Shown in pieces: positions 11,546-22,720 of a stretch of DNA of 64,000 bases. Numbering within the stretch: position 1 is the stretch's first letter; every line of letters starts with the position of its first letter. This DNA is from Heterocephalus glaber. Lineage: Eukaryota; Chordata; Mammalia; Rodentia; Bathyergidae. The DNA is taken from assembly GCF_000247695.1 (NCBI RefSeq), contig NW_004624805.1, positions 1,117,433 to 1,181,432 on the forward strand, written 5' to 3'. The notes below the pieces were generated by a model, which saw only the letters and a list, made by a program, of their open reading frames with translations, was not told the DNA's origin and did not search any database. The position numbers and the translations under genes are program-made.

Positions 11546-12175
11546 TGTTTAGTCAGGGATCTCTAGAGACAGAAACAATAGGATATACAGGGAGATATAG
11601 GAAGAAGTTTATTGGAAGAATTGGCTCGGGCATTATGGAGGCTGAGAAGTTCCAGAACTGACTCAGTTCGAAGACTTCAGAGCCAGGGAAGCTAAGATGT
11701 AACTCGTAGCAGAGGCTGAAGAGAGCCAGAAAGAGGGAGGGCGCTAGTGTGAGCTCCCGAGTCTAAAAATAGGACACCCAACAGTTCAGAGGGCAGGGGG
11801 AAGAGGGAGCCTAGCCCAGGAATAAAACATTGGGCCCCCAGACGATTGGATGGTGTCCGCCCGCACCAAGCGTAGACCTTCCCTGCTCAGGCCAGGTGCC
11901 TAGGACAGTTTCTTCTGAAAGCACCTCTCATTCAGAGACAACTGGGGCATCCCGAGCACCCAAACAAGGGCCCAGCCACCTGGTTTCCCTTTCAGCAGGA
12001 GAGACCAAGGCTTGGTGCCTGCTGAAGCACTGAGACTAATTGATGCAGTGATTGAGAATAAATAATTAACTCCCCCAGTTATTATTCCTCAATTATTATT
12101 AATGATTCATCATTGTCCCCTAAGTATTATTCCTGAATTTAGCCAAGTTGACATCTAAAAGCAGCCACCACTGCT
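11546..12175. mobile_element. LTR (family B) inserted into an MLT1-like LTR
   Basis: Begins TGTTTAGTCAGGGATCTCTA, then GAGACAGAAACAATAGGATA and AGAAGTTTATTGG, and ends with AGCCAAGTTGACATCTAAAA. The same beginning and end are seen at 60566-61050. The flanks GGGAC (11541-11545) and GGAGC (about 12176-12180) could be a decayed 5-bp target duplication. The AT-rich part at 12055-12140 looks like local expansion or loss. Confidence 0.6.
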
Positions 12176-12525
12176 GGAGCTTTACAACGTGATTAAGGTT
12201 GGGACCTTGAGCTGGGAAGAGTATTTGGCATTATGCAGGTGGATGCAGCCTACCCACAAGAGCTCCAAGAAGCTGAGAGGGCCTCCCAGTTGGGCTCAGG
12301 GAACAGGGCGACGGTAGTGGCGGGTCGGGAGATGCTGTGCTGCTGGCTCCCCAAATGGGGGCTGGGATGGCAGGCCAAGCCAGGGCCCACTCTGGAAACT
12401 AGAGAGGGCAAGGTAGCGTCTCCCAGGAGACCTGTAGAATGGAAGGCAGTGGACTTGGGCTGGTTAGGCTCCTAAGAGTGTGGCATTCTGTTACAGCAGC
12501 AATAGAACACAACTGGGAGAGACAC
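12176..12525 (+). mobile_element. MLT1-like LTR, right part of the split copy
   Basis: Resumes with GTGATTAAGGTTGGGACCTT, matching GTGATTAAGTTAAGGATCTT of the consensus, then GGCAGTGGACTTGGGC and ends CATTCTGTTACAGCAGCAAT. Together with 11485-11545 it rebuilds one LTR with little loss, so the intervening LTR is the younger insertion. Confidence 0.6.
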
Positions 12526-13534
12526 TAAGGGTGCCCAAAGACAGCCAGGTTAGGGTATGACTGACTTCTGACACCGTCACCATTTCAAGCACACATGTGC
12601 TGAGCCCACGAATAGAGTGGCCTTAGTGACACTTCCCACACCTTTACCTTCACCCCTCAGGAATAAGTCACTGCCTCGTCCCACGGCCTGACCAATTATC
12701 CAAATACAAAGAAACAAATAGATCTGAGTTTCCCCATTGTTTCTCCTCAATCATTTTTCTCCAATCTCGGAAAGTTTTGTCACTCTTAACTTGTTGGCCT
12801 TTATCTCAAAGAGATATGCTAAGTGGACATCTATTATCTGATACTTCATTCAAATATGGTGCTATTTTCTAATGCAATTACCATTTGATTTATAGCATTT
12901 ATAAACTGAAGCTAACACAAGATTATGTCAAAACTGAAAAATTAGACTCAGCTCCCTGGATAGTTAGGTAATGCTGACTTCCTCTATTGGTTATTGACTT
13001 AGCTCAGGCAGAACATTGGCTTTGACTGTCTCATGTTCACACTTAAACTGGAAATAAAACACCACAGGTGTGGTGTCTCCACAGGGTGATGTGCAGATTT
13101 CATAATGGATCAAATTCCCACTTAAAGTGGCTTTCTCTCAGTACTAGTTAGCCTTTACTAGTTTGTTGGAGGCCCTGGCAGACAGATTCACATGAACCAC
13201 AACTCCTTCATTACCAGTATTTTCTTATGAAGATAATTGACTAAAAAAATGAATTGAAGGAGTCTTACAGTAAGTTTTCGGTGTTAGGCTTCTTTGCCGA
13301 AGCAAAAAGATCCAGGGCTGAGCAAAATGGATGAAGAAAGTCCAGTGTTCATTGATTAGACTGAAGGCATCCACAGAAAGAATCAGGGGTCTGTCCTGCA
13401 CATTGTTGCGGGCAGCGGAGTGGCTGTAATGTTAGAGACTGCCCTTGGCCGCATGACACTCATCAGGAAATATTCTGGTTTTTAGTGTACAGCTGGGCCG
13501 CGAGTTGAGTTTTATTTTAGACTTGAAGCAAAAA
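12526..13534. other. Unassigned AT-rich sequence
   Basis: No supported gene or repeat. Confidence 0.5.
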
Positions 13535-13610
13535 CCGAAACAAATGGATAGATAAATATCTAGGTAGGTAGGTAGATGAATAAACGATAGGTAGACATAT
13601 ATAAATATAT
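13535..13610. repeat. Degenerate GATA/GGTA tetranucleotide repeat
   Basis: Runs of GATA, TAGG and TATA-like units (for example TAGGTAGGTAGGTAG at about 13562-13576). Imperfect. Confidence 0.8.
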
Positions 13611-13689
13611 GGTGAACAACCTACTTACTTTTCACTATTAGCTGAAAAGCAAATACACACAGTTAATAACTAATGATAATAATGGTAAC

Positions 13690-13880
13690 ACTTGTCTGTT
13701 TTACAAAGCATTCTGACATATATTATGGCACTTGATACAACAGAATCATGACACACATAGAAAAAGTATTACTTTACAAATTATAAAATCTACGTTGGTT
13801 ACCCACCAGTAGATGGCTAACTCTGAGCTCAATTTCAGTTACTGGTTACCTCCATTTAATGGCAGCTTGTATTCTGACAT
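13690..13880 (-). repeat. MIR-like SINE, antisense, very diverged
   Basis: TTTTACAAAGCATTCTGACA, a TTACTTTACAAATTAT core and TAACTCTGAGCTCAATTTCAG keep antisense MIR order only loosely. Confidence 0.35.
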
Positions 13881-14120
13881 TTGCCCATCAGTTATTTATA
13901 ATCCAGAACACACCTTTTTCCTAAAAAAATCGTTCTAAGAGGGAACTAGGTATCTAGGCAAGGTCAAAGCCAAGTGACCTCTCCAGGACCAACTAACAAA
14001 CAACAAAGGAGCCAGGAGCCCAGTCTGAAAACCTGCTACCTGTATTTCTACTTCCACTAATAGGAGAGTGATTTATAAGGGTTAAACTGAATCTAATTTG
14101 TAGTTTTAAAAGTAGTTATT

Positions 14121-14213
14121 TGGGGCCGGGGATTTAGCTCAGTGGTGCCGCCCCCTGCCTCACAAATGCGAGGACCCAAGTTCGATTTCCGTACCAAAAA
14201 AAAAGTGGTTATT
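14121..14213 (+). mobile_element. ID SINE (young type) with target-site duplication
   Basis: GGCCGGGGATTTAGCTCAGT, then TGCCGCCCCCTGCCTCAC, AAGTTCGATTTCCGTACC and an A tail. The flanks AGTAGTTATT (14111-14120) and AGTGGTTATT (14204-14213) form a 10-bp duplication with one mismatch, which fixes the insertion boundaries. Confidence 0.9.
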
Positions 14214-14299
14214 AACCTAAATGAATTCCTAAATTTGCTTAATTGCAGATATTGCAAGAAAATGAAGAGTGTAATCCATTCTGGATTTAAAAAATAGGC

Positions 14300-14332
14300 C
14301 CCTGAAAAAAATAAAATAAAATAAATAAAAAT
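14300..14332. repeat. (AAAAT)n low-complexity repeat
   Basis: AAATAAAATAAAATAAATAAA. Confidence 0.85.
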
Positions 14333-14439
14333 AGACCTCTGGCCAGAGAAGCCATGGGCCTTAAAATTTGGCCTGAGCTAAAACTGTGGCATTTTTACTT
14401 TTCACTAGACATTGAACAAATTAATTTTTGGGCCTTTGG

Positions 14440-14575
14440 TGTTCTCAATCTCTCTCTCTCCCTCCCTCTCACTGAGACAGGGTCTCAGCACAGAGTCCAT
14501 GCTGGCCTGCAACTCACTGTGTCACCCACGCTATTGGCTATCCTGCCTCAGCCTCCTGAGTGCTAGAGTTATCCT
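14440..14575 (-). mobile_element. B1-like SINE, antisense
   Basis: A CT-rich run (complement of the tail), then GAGACAGGGTCTCAGCAC, CTGGCCTGCAACTCACTGTG and CTGCCTCAGCCTCCTGAGTG, the standard antisense B1 order. 7SL-derived. Confidence 0.85.
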
Positions 14576-14665
14576 CATCTTTAAAGTGGTATAATCACAC
14601 CTACTTCCCAGGGATATTATAAGGATTAAATGAAAGGACACATGAAGATTATCTTTGAGCTCCTT
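14576..14665 (+). repeat. MIR SINE 3' part, sense
   Basis: CTCATCTTTAAAGTGGTATAATC, CTACTTCCCAGGGATATTAT and AAGGATTAAATGAAAGGACA match the 3' half of MIR. The B1 sits directly upstream, so it may have inserted into the MIR. Confidence 0.7.
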
Positions 14666-15335
14666 CGTTTATGCTTGATTTTTCTCTTCTTTCCTTTAAA
14701 CCTCTGGGTCTGTGTGTTCACAAGAACCACAGTGCACAGACACTCCCATCTGCCTGAAATGAACACATGATTTACAAAATAAGCCAGGCACACTCTGGAA
14801 AACACGCCTGTTGCCCCTTCTGTGTGCTCCTACAAGTGCAGCACGGAATCATGGTCACTAGGGCTTGGCAGGGAGGAAGAGGAAGAGCAGAAGACAGGAG
14901 CAGCACCAAGACACAGTTAGCTTGCAGGAGTAAGTTCTCCTGTTACAGCAGAGTGTGGTGACTGTGGCTTTAGAAAATTTCTCATCCATTTCAAGATAAC
15001 TTGAAAGGAGTCCAGAGGCTTCAAACACATAGAAATGGTGAGGATTTGAGGAGGCTGAAATGCTAATAACTCTGATGACCACTGTACATACATTCAGTTA
15101 TTATACTATACCTTAAGGAATGTATACAGGTATTATGTGTGAATTAAAATGATGGCAGTAAATACAAAAAATGTTTAATCTGAAGGTCATGACCCTTTTT
15201 TCGGTCAGCCCATGCCTCACTTAACTGTGTAAATCTGTCATCCGGGCAGCAAGTCTCTGGAATAGAAAGTGTATTGTCAATACACAACACTAGCAACAGC
15301 GGAATGCAAATGCTCCCTAGGAATTCCAAAGAAGA
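14666..15335. other. Unassigned sequence
   Basis: No supported gene or repeat. Confidence 0.5.
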
Positions 15336-15406
15336 AATAGTTCTATTCTTATGAGGCAGGCACCAGAACCACTGAGCTAAATCCCCACCCCAATAGTTCT
15401 ATTCTT
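15336..15406 (-). mobile_element. Tailless, 3'-truncated ID fragment in a perfect 15-bp duplication
   Basis: The same 15 bases AATAGTTCTATTCTT occur at 15336-15350 and 15392-15406. Between them lie 41 bases that, read on the minus strand, are GGGGTGGGGATTTAGCTCAG through GCCTGCCTCAT: the first half of an ID SINE, including the A box. The element stops in the anticodon-loop equivalent, with no B box and no A tail. Known 'tailless retropseudogenes' of mammals have this structure. Confidence 0.85.
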
Positions 15407-15984
15407 GATTATTTCCACAACACAGTGTGGGAATTCATTATATTTATGCTAGCTCAAAGATATAAATCGTGTATTAACTACAAAAAAATGTATTTTATAC
15501 CCATCTATTCACCCTGAAACTCCTAGTGTTCTCCAGAGAGTAGTAAAAGGATATAATTTATAATAGTATAATTAACTTTTGACTATATTTGCAATTACAT
15601 TTCTTGGAGTCTCTTCATGATAAGAAAAAATAAAGACAGTTAAATGAATGTGTACTCTGAAGTTTGAAAATATGATTTTCCTTCATTTTTTCTTTTATGA
15701 ATGTATTCTATTTAGATCATTAATCTTTGGGGGAACATTTTTCAAACAGATTTTTCTGCTTACTGCTTTCCTGAGTGCTAGTGTGCAGCAGCCCTATGCA
15801 GTCACGTGCATACACACATATGTGCACAAACACACACACCCAGCATACCAGGAGTTCTGAGCACCCGATGACACAGAAGTGAGATCCTTCGATCCAACAG
15901 CTTAATCACATTTTTCCAGAAAACATTATTCACAGTCTTAAGGTACCTCCCCAACGTTTTCTGACTTCGACGAAAGGTTCTGAG
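15407..15984. other. Unassigned AT-rich sequence
   Basis: Includes a short CACA-rich run near 15810-15838. No gene. Confidence 0.5.
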
Positions 15985-16485
15985 AGATAAATGGTGGCTC
16001 CCGGTGGGGCTGTTTTACACAGCCCTGCTCCCCGCCCGGGGGTTGATGTCTGAGGAGGTGTTTGGTCCCTCGTGCTGCCGTGATCCCAGGTGGTGCTTTG
16101 GAGGAGTCGTCGGAATCCAAGCACTCTGCCCTCATCAACAAATGAACTCGTGAGTTCATGTCTGGAAGGCGGATGGGGAGATGCTGAGCACTGAAGAGAG
16201 GGGACCTCACTGCAGGGGCAGGGTCCTGGGGCTGCGGGCTCGGGGTCAGACCTCGGGGCTCTGTCTTGTCCCCGCCCTTCCCTCTCACCCTCCTCCTTTC
16301 TGGCTGCCACAAGGCGAGCAGTGTTGCCCTCCATAACGTCTCCACCATGTTTCCGCCTCTCTAGAACCTAAAAGCCATGGACAGCTGACCATGAGCTGCA
16401 GCTTCTGAAACCATGAGTTAAACTCTTTCTCCTTCAGGTTCCCGGGCGTTTTGTCACTGTGACAGAAAGCGGACGCAACCCTTCT
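15985..16485 (+). mobile_element. Rodent MaLR-like LTR, sense (family A)
   Basis: CCCAGGTGGTGCTTTGGAGG, CTTTCTGGCTGCCACAAGG, CTTCTGAAACCATGAGTTAAA and GTTTTGTCACTGTGACAGAAAG follow, in sense, the family seen in antisense at 5815, 31636, 33215 and 50635. Overlapping minus-strand frames of about 135 codons here are LTR sequence, not genes. Confidence 0.65.
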
Positions 16486-17325
16486 CTCTACCTCTCTGTC
16501 CCAGCTGCCGTGAGTGCGCTAGTTGACACCCTTCCTCTTGATTCTCAGTGTCTCTGTGGAGTCAGGTGTGTTGCTCAGCAGAAGGCTGGATGAACACTGC
16601 CGTGGGAACAGCTGGGAGAGAGAGACACGGCACACCTGCAGCCCCTGCGACCCTGGGCTCCCGGCAGGGGAGGTGAGGCCCCATGTGGGGAGCGCAGAGT
16701 GGGCGGACCAGAGAGGGCGCGAGACACGGGGCGCCGTCTGTTTTCCTGGCTGCTCGGGAAGCCAGCGGTGCCCGCACGGGAGGCCGCACCCTGACCGGGG
16801 CGTTAACCTGGGGTTTCACGTGCAGATCTGAATTACCTCCACTCTCTCGAGTGCCGCAGCTGCACCCCTTACTTTGAACCATTCGTCCATCCTCTCATCC
16901 CACTGGGGTGGGACTGTCAGAAATCACTGCACGGGTAATGTTTTGATTTTCTACCTTCAAAATGCATTGCGGTGTGTTAGAATTTATGTTTTTATTTTCT
17001 TTGCAGCTACAAACTTGTATATCTGAGTCCTTATTCCAAAATGTGTGTGGTTTGCATTTTAAATTTTTAGTTCAAGAAGTAATGGGTTTTTCTGAATGTG
17101 ACAAATCCAAGGGCATCTGTCAAATCCCTATAAAAATTTTTAAGATTAAAAAAGAAAAATCATATTCCTATCCTACAGATATAATCAAGGATAAAACACC
17201 ATTTACTCCTTTGAATCGGGTATGATCTTAAACTAGAGCATTGAATGACAGTTTTAAAAAGGACCATTGTGATAAGAAATATTAACATCTTGTTTTATTA
17301 CATAGCACTTTAAAATTAGAAATAA
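16486..17325. other. Unassigned sequence
   Basis: 16520-16880 is fairly GC-rich with frames open on both strands. After 16930 it is AT-rich. No supported gene. Confidence 0.45.
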
Positions 17326-17565
17326 TAGTAGCTTACACTTATTAATGTGTGACTATTGTAGACTTGGCATACAAAGCATTTTATGTGGATCATTTCATTT
17401 AATCCTTATCCCACCCCACGCAACACCTCTAATCTGTTTCAGAGATGAAGAAATTGAGGGCCTGGAGGTCTTAAGTATTTCAAAGGAGTGAGTGATAGAG
17501 CAGCTGAGAGCCAGGCTCAGCTGACCTGATTCTGGTTCCTGACCATGTTCAGGCACAGTGACACT
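17326..17565 (-). repeat. MIR SINE, antisense, nearly full length
   Basis: CACTTATTAATGTGTGACTA, AAAGCATTTTATGTGGATCA, TTTAATCCTTATCCCACCCC and CAGAGATGAAGAAATTGAGG follow antisense MIR order through CAGCTGAGAGCCAGG. Confidence 0.85.
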
Positions 17566-18184
17566 GGATCAGGATGGCCACAGCATCAGGAGTAGCCACT
17601 CTGTTCCACGAGACATACCTAAGTCGACTTCCTTCACTGGAGCTCTCTAATTTTGTTCCTGGCAAATGCACATCCTCCCTTTGCTACCAAGAACTCGATA
17701 TCCAGGCTTAACGTGGGGACAGAGATTCCTGTACTAGTCAGCATCTTCGGTCTAGGAGCCTGCACATGTAACCCCAAGTCTTTCAGAGAGTGCCTGTGGA
17801 CCTCCCACACTTCAGAGATGTGATTTGGTATCAGACCCACGACACCGCTTGCGGCCGTAGTTTTGATATGTCTCCGTCCTTGATTGGAAAAGCAGGGCCC
17901 TGGGCGTGTCTGGGTCCGTCACAAAGGCTTCGCCTTGGGTACTGCATCTGGTCCCTGGCCCCTCCTTCTTCTTGTTCCCCAGCTCTGCTCCCAGCCACCG
18001 GGAACCGAGCAGCTTTCCTCCACCTCGCCCTGTAAAGGGAAGTGAATCAGTGATTACCCGGGGTGCAGATCCAGCCTGCGGATTTCTGCAGTGTCGTTGG
18101 AAGCGGTGACGCAGTGCAGAGCCGAACTCTGCTCTGACCAGCCAGCGGGGCTGCCATGTGCCCGGGGATTCCGGGCCGCTGCTT
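17566..18184. other. Unassigned sequence
   Basis: No supported gene. Frames at 17790-18109 are short and overlapping. Confidence 0.5.
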
Positions 18185-18300
18185 CCTCTCTGCTCAGTCG
18201 CTCCATCTCTGAACTGGGCATAATAATAATTACCAGCTTCCCAGGAGGGCAGAGTGGATTAATGAGCTAATCTTGTGAAGTGCTTGGCAGGTGAAAAGTT
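18185..18300 (+). repeat. MIR SINE 3' part, sense
   Basis: GCTCCATCTCTGAACTGGGC, ATAATAATAATTACCAGCTT and GTGAAGTGCTTGGCAGGTG. Confidence 0.8.
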
Positions 18301-18539
18301 CTGCAGTGATGCTATGATTGCACTCATTAGTTTTCGCTGACACTCTGGGAGCGAATCCTGGCGAGGAGACGTGTAATTAATACCGCAGCTCTTGGGCTGG
18401 GATGACACTGGCACTTGGGGAAGAACCTGGTGCTGCTCTGATGCGCTCACTGCAGCCTGCCCGTCTCCAGCCTCCCCTGCCCGCGGCTGGGCTGCAATGT
18501 CTCAGTTAGGCTGGCCGTTGGTTCATCAGTGGTGTGCGC

Positions 18540-19400
18540 AGGTCCGGTGGAAATTTACTCCACCCTGCCTCTGCGGGCGCCGCCCTGAACAGCCCTCTGT
18601 GGCCCTGCCCGGGTCCCACGGTGCCACCCGTACGGATGGCAGCGTCCTGGGTCAGTGGGCAGAGTGCCTGAGGGGATCGCGGGTGCAGGAACCCAGCGCT
18701 GACCGTGGGTGAGCGTGGCTGCCTGGTTTCCAACAAAACCCCGATATTGCAAGTTTCCAAAGCACACGGAATGGATATGCGTATTGAAGATTCTTTAAAT
18801 GGGGTTTTGGCTATGCAGCAAAGGCCACCATGGGCGCTCGGGCGGTCCTTCGCAGCACGCCTGGCTGGCGAGCCTTGCAGTGACCTGCTGGCCCGCTCCT
18901 CCTGCCAGCGGAAGTCAGGGCCGGGCCGAGCGCTCCGCCTCTGCACGGGCTCCGGCACAAGCAGGAGCCTCGGCAGACCCGGCCGTCCTGCCGACTCCTG
19001 CAAGTGGGCATCGCTTCCTGCTCTCTCGCATCCAGCCAGACCGGATCTCGGGCTGTTTCCGTTAACGCTGCCAGTGAGAAGCGGCCCCGAGGCCCGGTCC
19101 GTGGGCTACTTGTCCTGAAAGCATTTCTGGGCCAGGGTGGAGGCTGCAGGCCAGGGAGACCCTGGAGCTTTCCCTGCCGCCCGGCCGCCTGACAGACAGA
19201 ATGAGAGCGCCGCCGACTGGGCCCGTGCTGGGCTTCTCCGGGCTCAGCCCTCGGTGTCCTGCGCAGCGGAGAACTGCTGAGCGCGCACGCTGGTTTAGTC
19301 TCCTTGGTAAGGAAAGTGCGCCTAAGTCAGACGCACTCCTCACCACCATGCCGTGCCCCGAGGAGCAGAGTCGGCCCCGCAGCCTCCAGGTCCGAGCTGT
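18540..19400. promoter_or_regulatory. CpG-island-like block
   Basis: The longest CpG-rich stretch in the window. A hand count gives about 42 CpG in 18830-19310 (about 480 bases) at visibly high G+C, so the observed/expected ratio is well above the usual genomic depletion. Frames are open on both strands (137 codons plus at 18705-19118, 165 minus at 18506-19003), as expected for GC-rich DNA, and none shows a known domain. In rodents such islands usually mark a promoter. I see no TATA box and cannot name the transcript. Confidence 0.4.
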
Positions 19401-20424
19401 TCTGTCCTCGTGGCCTCTCAGATGCCCAGGAAGGGCCAGGAGTTAAGATCCCGTCCTTGACCTGACTCAGCACTGATTTTAGAAAATTAGTATTTCACCT
19501 TACTTGCCAGGTAGCATACTTAACTTACACCCTCACAATAATGTTGGTGGATTACAGGGTGAAATAATTAGTTCCTTCTTGTGTCAGTGCTATAGGGAGC
19601 AGTAGATTTTTTTAATTAAATCATCCCTGGGAACTTCTTAGATCAGGTGTAATGTAATAATATTACAGCAAAATTGAAGGAGCCCATGTTGTCCTGTACG
19701 GTAGATTAGTATATGGTATAGTGTTCGAAATAGGAAGGTGTTTGATAAAAATCTGTGGATTGAATTAGTTCATTATTTTGACCATAAATGAGAATCCAGC
19801 TAGAGTCCAGCAACACCTAATTGATAAAACAGTGATTTTTTTAGTAGTAGCTATTTTACTCTGCTTGTGGGCTCGCCCAGCCTCCCACCGCAGGCCCAGA
19901 CCACTGCGTGGTGGCCTGCTGCCCTCCCGGAAGGCACGGTGTCTGGGGAAGAAAGCGGGTGCGACACGGCTTCTATGGCAGCTCTCAAGCACACAAGTGG
20001 CAGCTTCGCTCTGAGTCCCCAGAAGGGAAGAGGAGGCATTAGGGTCACAGGGCAGTGGGTCAGTTTTCAGTTCAGCACTAGCTGGCCAGGGAGCGAGGAC
20101 GGGCACACTCTGCCAGTCAGTTTTTCAGCAGTCTTCTCCTGGTCACACCATAGTGCTGGCTGATTAGGCTCCAGGCTGATGGCAGGAAGAGAGTGGCCAC
20201 CAACTGGACAGGGTTTGCTGTATGACTGTGGAGATTCCAGATATCAAACAGGAGCTGCACGGTGCCTTGGTAGAGCTGGTCCCTTCGCACTTCCAGCCAC
20301 TTTTGTTTTAATTTTCCTTTTTCCTCTAGAAGCAGGCTTATGGGATGGAGAGAAATACACGGAAGGAAATAGTATCCACCCCAGGACATACGAGTCTGGT
20401 GGAAGACATGGACATGGGAACCAG
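19401..20424. other. Unassigned sequence with an acceptor-like site
   Basis: 19450-19860 is AT-rich. At about 20303-20329 a long pyrimidine run ends in CTCTAG followed by AAGCAGG, a good match to a 3' splice site. The sequence after it has no convincing frame before the MIR begins, so it may be cryptic. Confidence 0.4.
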
Positions 20425-20600
20425 AGGGCTTGTTTGAACTCCTGCCTGACTATATGTAAACTAAAACTCACCTTGGCTTCACTTTTTTCTCTCACTTTCC
20501 TCATCTGTATGCACAATTATAATAGGACCTACCTCATGTGATTGTCAATACAGATTAAATAGGGTAACACTCAAAACTGGCACATAGCACTAGATTTATA
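20425..20600 (+). repeat. MIR SINE, sense
   Basis: AACTCCTGCCTGACTATATG, CTTTCCTCATCTGTATGCAC, AATAGGACCTACCTCATGTG and ACTGGCACATAGCAC in MIR order. Confidence 0.85.
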
Positions 20601-20649
20601 TATATGTCTGTTATAATATTTTTTTAAAAAAAGAACTAAGAACTATAGG

Positions 20650-20738
20650 ACTGTGGGTGTAACTCAGTGGAAGAGTGCTTGTCCAGCATGCGTGAGGCCC
20701 TGGATTCAATCCCTATCCCTGCAAATAAATAAACAAGA
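20650..20738 (+). mobile_element. ID SINE (older type), diverged
   Basis: ACTGTGGGTGTAACTCAGTGG, AGAGTGCTTGTCCAGCATGC and TGGATTCAATCCCTATCCCT, followed by AAATAAATAAAC. Confidence 0.85.
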
Positions 20739-21855
20739 ATTTCAAGCCAACCGAAATATCGGCGTGGTACCAGGGTTCAAATGTGGCTGAGAAGACTTCG
20801 TGGTTTCTGACTCGGTCCTAAATTCTCTTGCAGAAATGGAGAGGGACCCAGTGTTGGTAATAATACCACAGCCATGCAAGCAAATTCAGACTTCACTAAC
20901 TCGGAATGAGTGATCCAGTTACCTAGATTCATACTTTTCCCACCTCTCCCAACAATACCAGAATTTCTTCTTCACTCACCAGTTCCAACAGGAAATTTTC
21001 CTTGTATCTCAAATTGATGTAAATATTTACCGGGACGGGTTGGGGTAGAGAAGGTGGTTGTTCAGCTAACCAGCAGAACTATCCGTTAAAGAGGCTGGTA
21101 TCAGGGAAGACCCGTGCACAGTTGGCTCAGATGGCAGAGGTCTTTACCCAGGAGCCAGGATGGTGTGGACGCTTCTAACATGTTGTGTTTAGAGACTTGC
21201 TGTCCTGTAGGTTTCGGGGGGCTCATTTCTTAATCCAAGGCACTGTCCATCAGTAATGCTTGCTGAAAGCATCCCTTCACTTTTTGTATCTGTTCTTTCG
21301 TTTATTCCCTTGTGCTGATTCTCAGATTAGTCAGACATTCATTCATTTACCACATATAAGTATATAAGCAAATACAAGGAGAATAATATTGGCAGATGTC
21401 CGAGTTTTGATGCCCCGTACGTCCTGATTCCATGCACGACCTACCTCCAAGGCTGAGTCTTGCAGGGGTGCGGCCCGGGGAAGGAAAGACTGGGTACCCT
21501 GGAACAGAGACAGGAACTGCGTATGACCCAGCCCCTCTTCCAGCCTCTGCGTGCCACGTGCCCATCAATCACGCTTTGGCACTGCTATTCGGATCCCTCC
21601 AGGGTTAGAAAGGAGGCTTTCTGAGATTGCTTCCACATGCGAACGTCACCAGTGAGACATCTGCACCCCCAGAGAGGGGCACTGCACCCAGGGGCGCCAG
21701 TGGTCCAGCCTCGGCGGGGTCCCAGTCTCTTCACAGAAGCCAGCATTCCCAACTTTAGGCCACTCTGTCTTCTTAGGGCTCAGGAAGTGTCCAGGTTCTC
21801 ACCTATTTTTTGTTTTAGTCTTAATACTGCATACTTTTAGGGTCAAGGAAATAGT
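20739..21855. other. Unassigned sequence
   Basis: No supported gene or repeat. Confidence 0.5.
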
Positions 21856-22720
21856 TTGCTTCTTAAAGTTTTGAATCTTTTGACTGTTACATAGAAACAA
21901 AAATTATGTTATCAAGATGCCACATGACGTTTTGATACACGTATACATTGTCGATTGTTTTGAGCAGGTCAGCATATCTATCTCTCCAAATAGCTATCAT
22001 TTCTTTGAAAACATCTCAAATGCTTTCTTCTACATTTTTGCAGTGTAGTAAATAATTGCTATCTGTAGTCACCAGCTGTGCACCGCCACCCAGAACCGCT
22101 GACTCATAGCTGTAACTCAGCACCCATTGATCGACCTTTCCCATTTTTCCCTGCTCCACTGTCTTAAGCCTCTGGTAGCTACCATTGCAACCTCAACTTC
22201 TATGCAATAAATATTTTTAGCTTCCATATCTGAGCGATATTATGCAGTGCTTGTCTTTCTGTGCCTGGCTTATTTCACTTAACATAATGATCCAATTCCA
22301 TCCACGTTGTTGCAAGGGACATGATTTCATCCTTTTTATGGCTGACTAGTACTCCATTGTGTATATAAACCATATTTTCCTTACCCATTCACCAGTTGGT
22401 AGACATTCAGGTTGATTCCATACCTTGCATTGTGAATAATGCTGTAATAAGCATGAGAGTGCAGCTGTCTCTTCAACATAGATTCATTTCCTGTGGCAAT
22501 GTACCTAGGAATGGGATTGTTGCATCATATGGTATTTCCATTTTTAGTTTTTTGGGAACCTCCTGTACTGTTTTGCATAGCGACTGTACTGATTTCCTTC
22601 CCAGCTCAGTGCGTGAGGGATCCTATCCCTCCACATTCTCAACAGCACGTCTTTCCTTCTGCTTTTTGATGACAGCCACTCTGACTGGACAGGGTGACAA
22701 CGTCTCGTGATTCTGATTTG
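21856..22720 (-). mobile_element. Old L1 (L1M-type) 3' end, antisense
   Basis: Read on the plus strand, it runs from the complement of the 3' terminus (GATACACGTATACATTGTCG) through ATTTCACTTAACATAATGAT, TTTTTATGGCTGACTAGTAC and CTCCATTGTGTATATAAACC to GAATGGGATTGTTGCATCAT. This is the well-known antisense order of L1M 3' UTRs. No intact ORF2 frame. Confidence 0.85.

Noticed and set aside
15985..16485. Endogenous retrovirus genes beside the LTRs
   Set aside because: All LTRs here look solo. No gag, pol or env-like frame, primer-binding site or paired LTR was seen around them.
18506..19118. Overlapping 165-codon (minus) and 137-codon (plus) frames
   Set aside because: They lie in the CpG-rich block, where stop codons are rare by composition. 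No recognisable protein in either.
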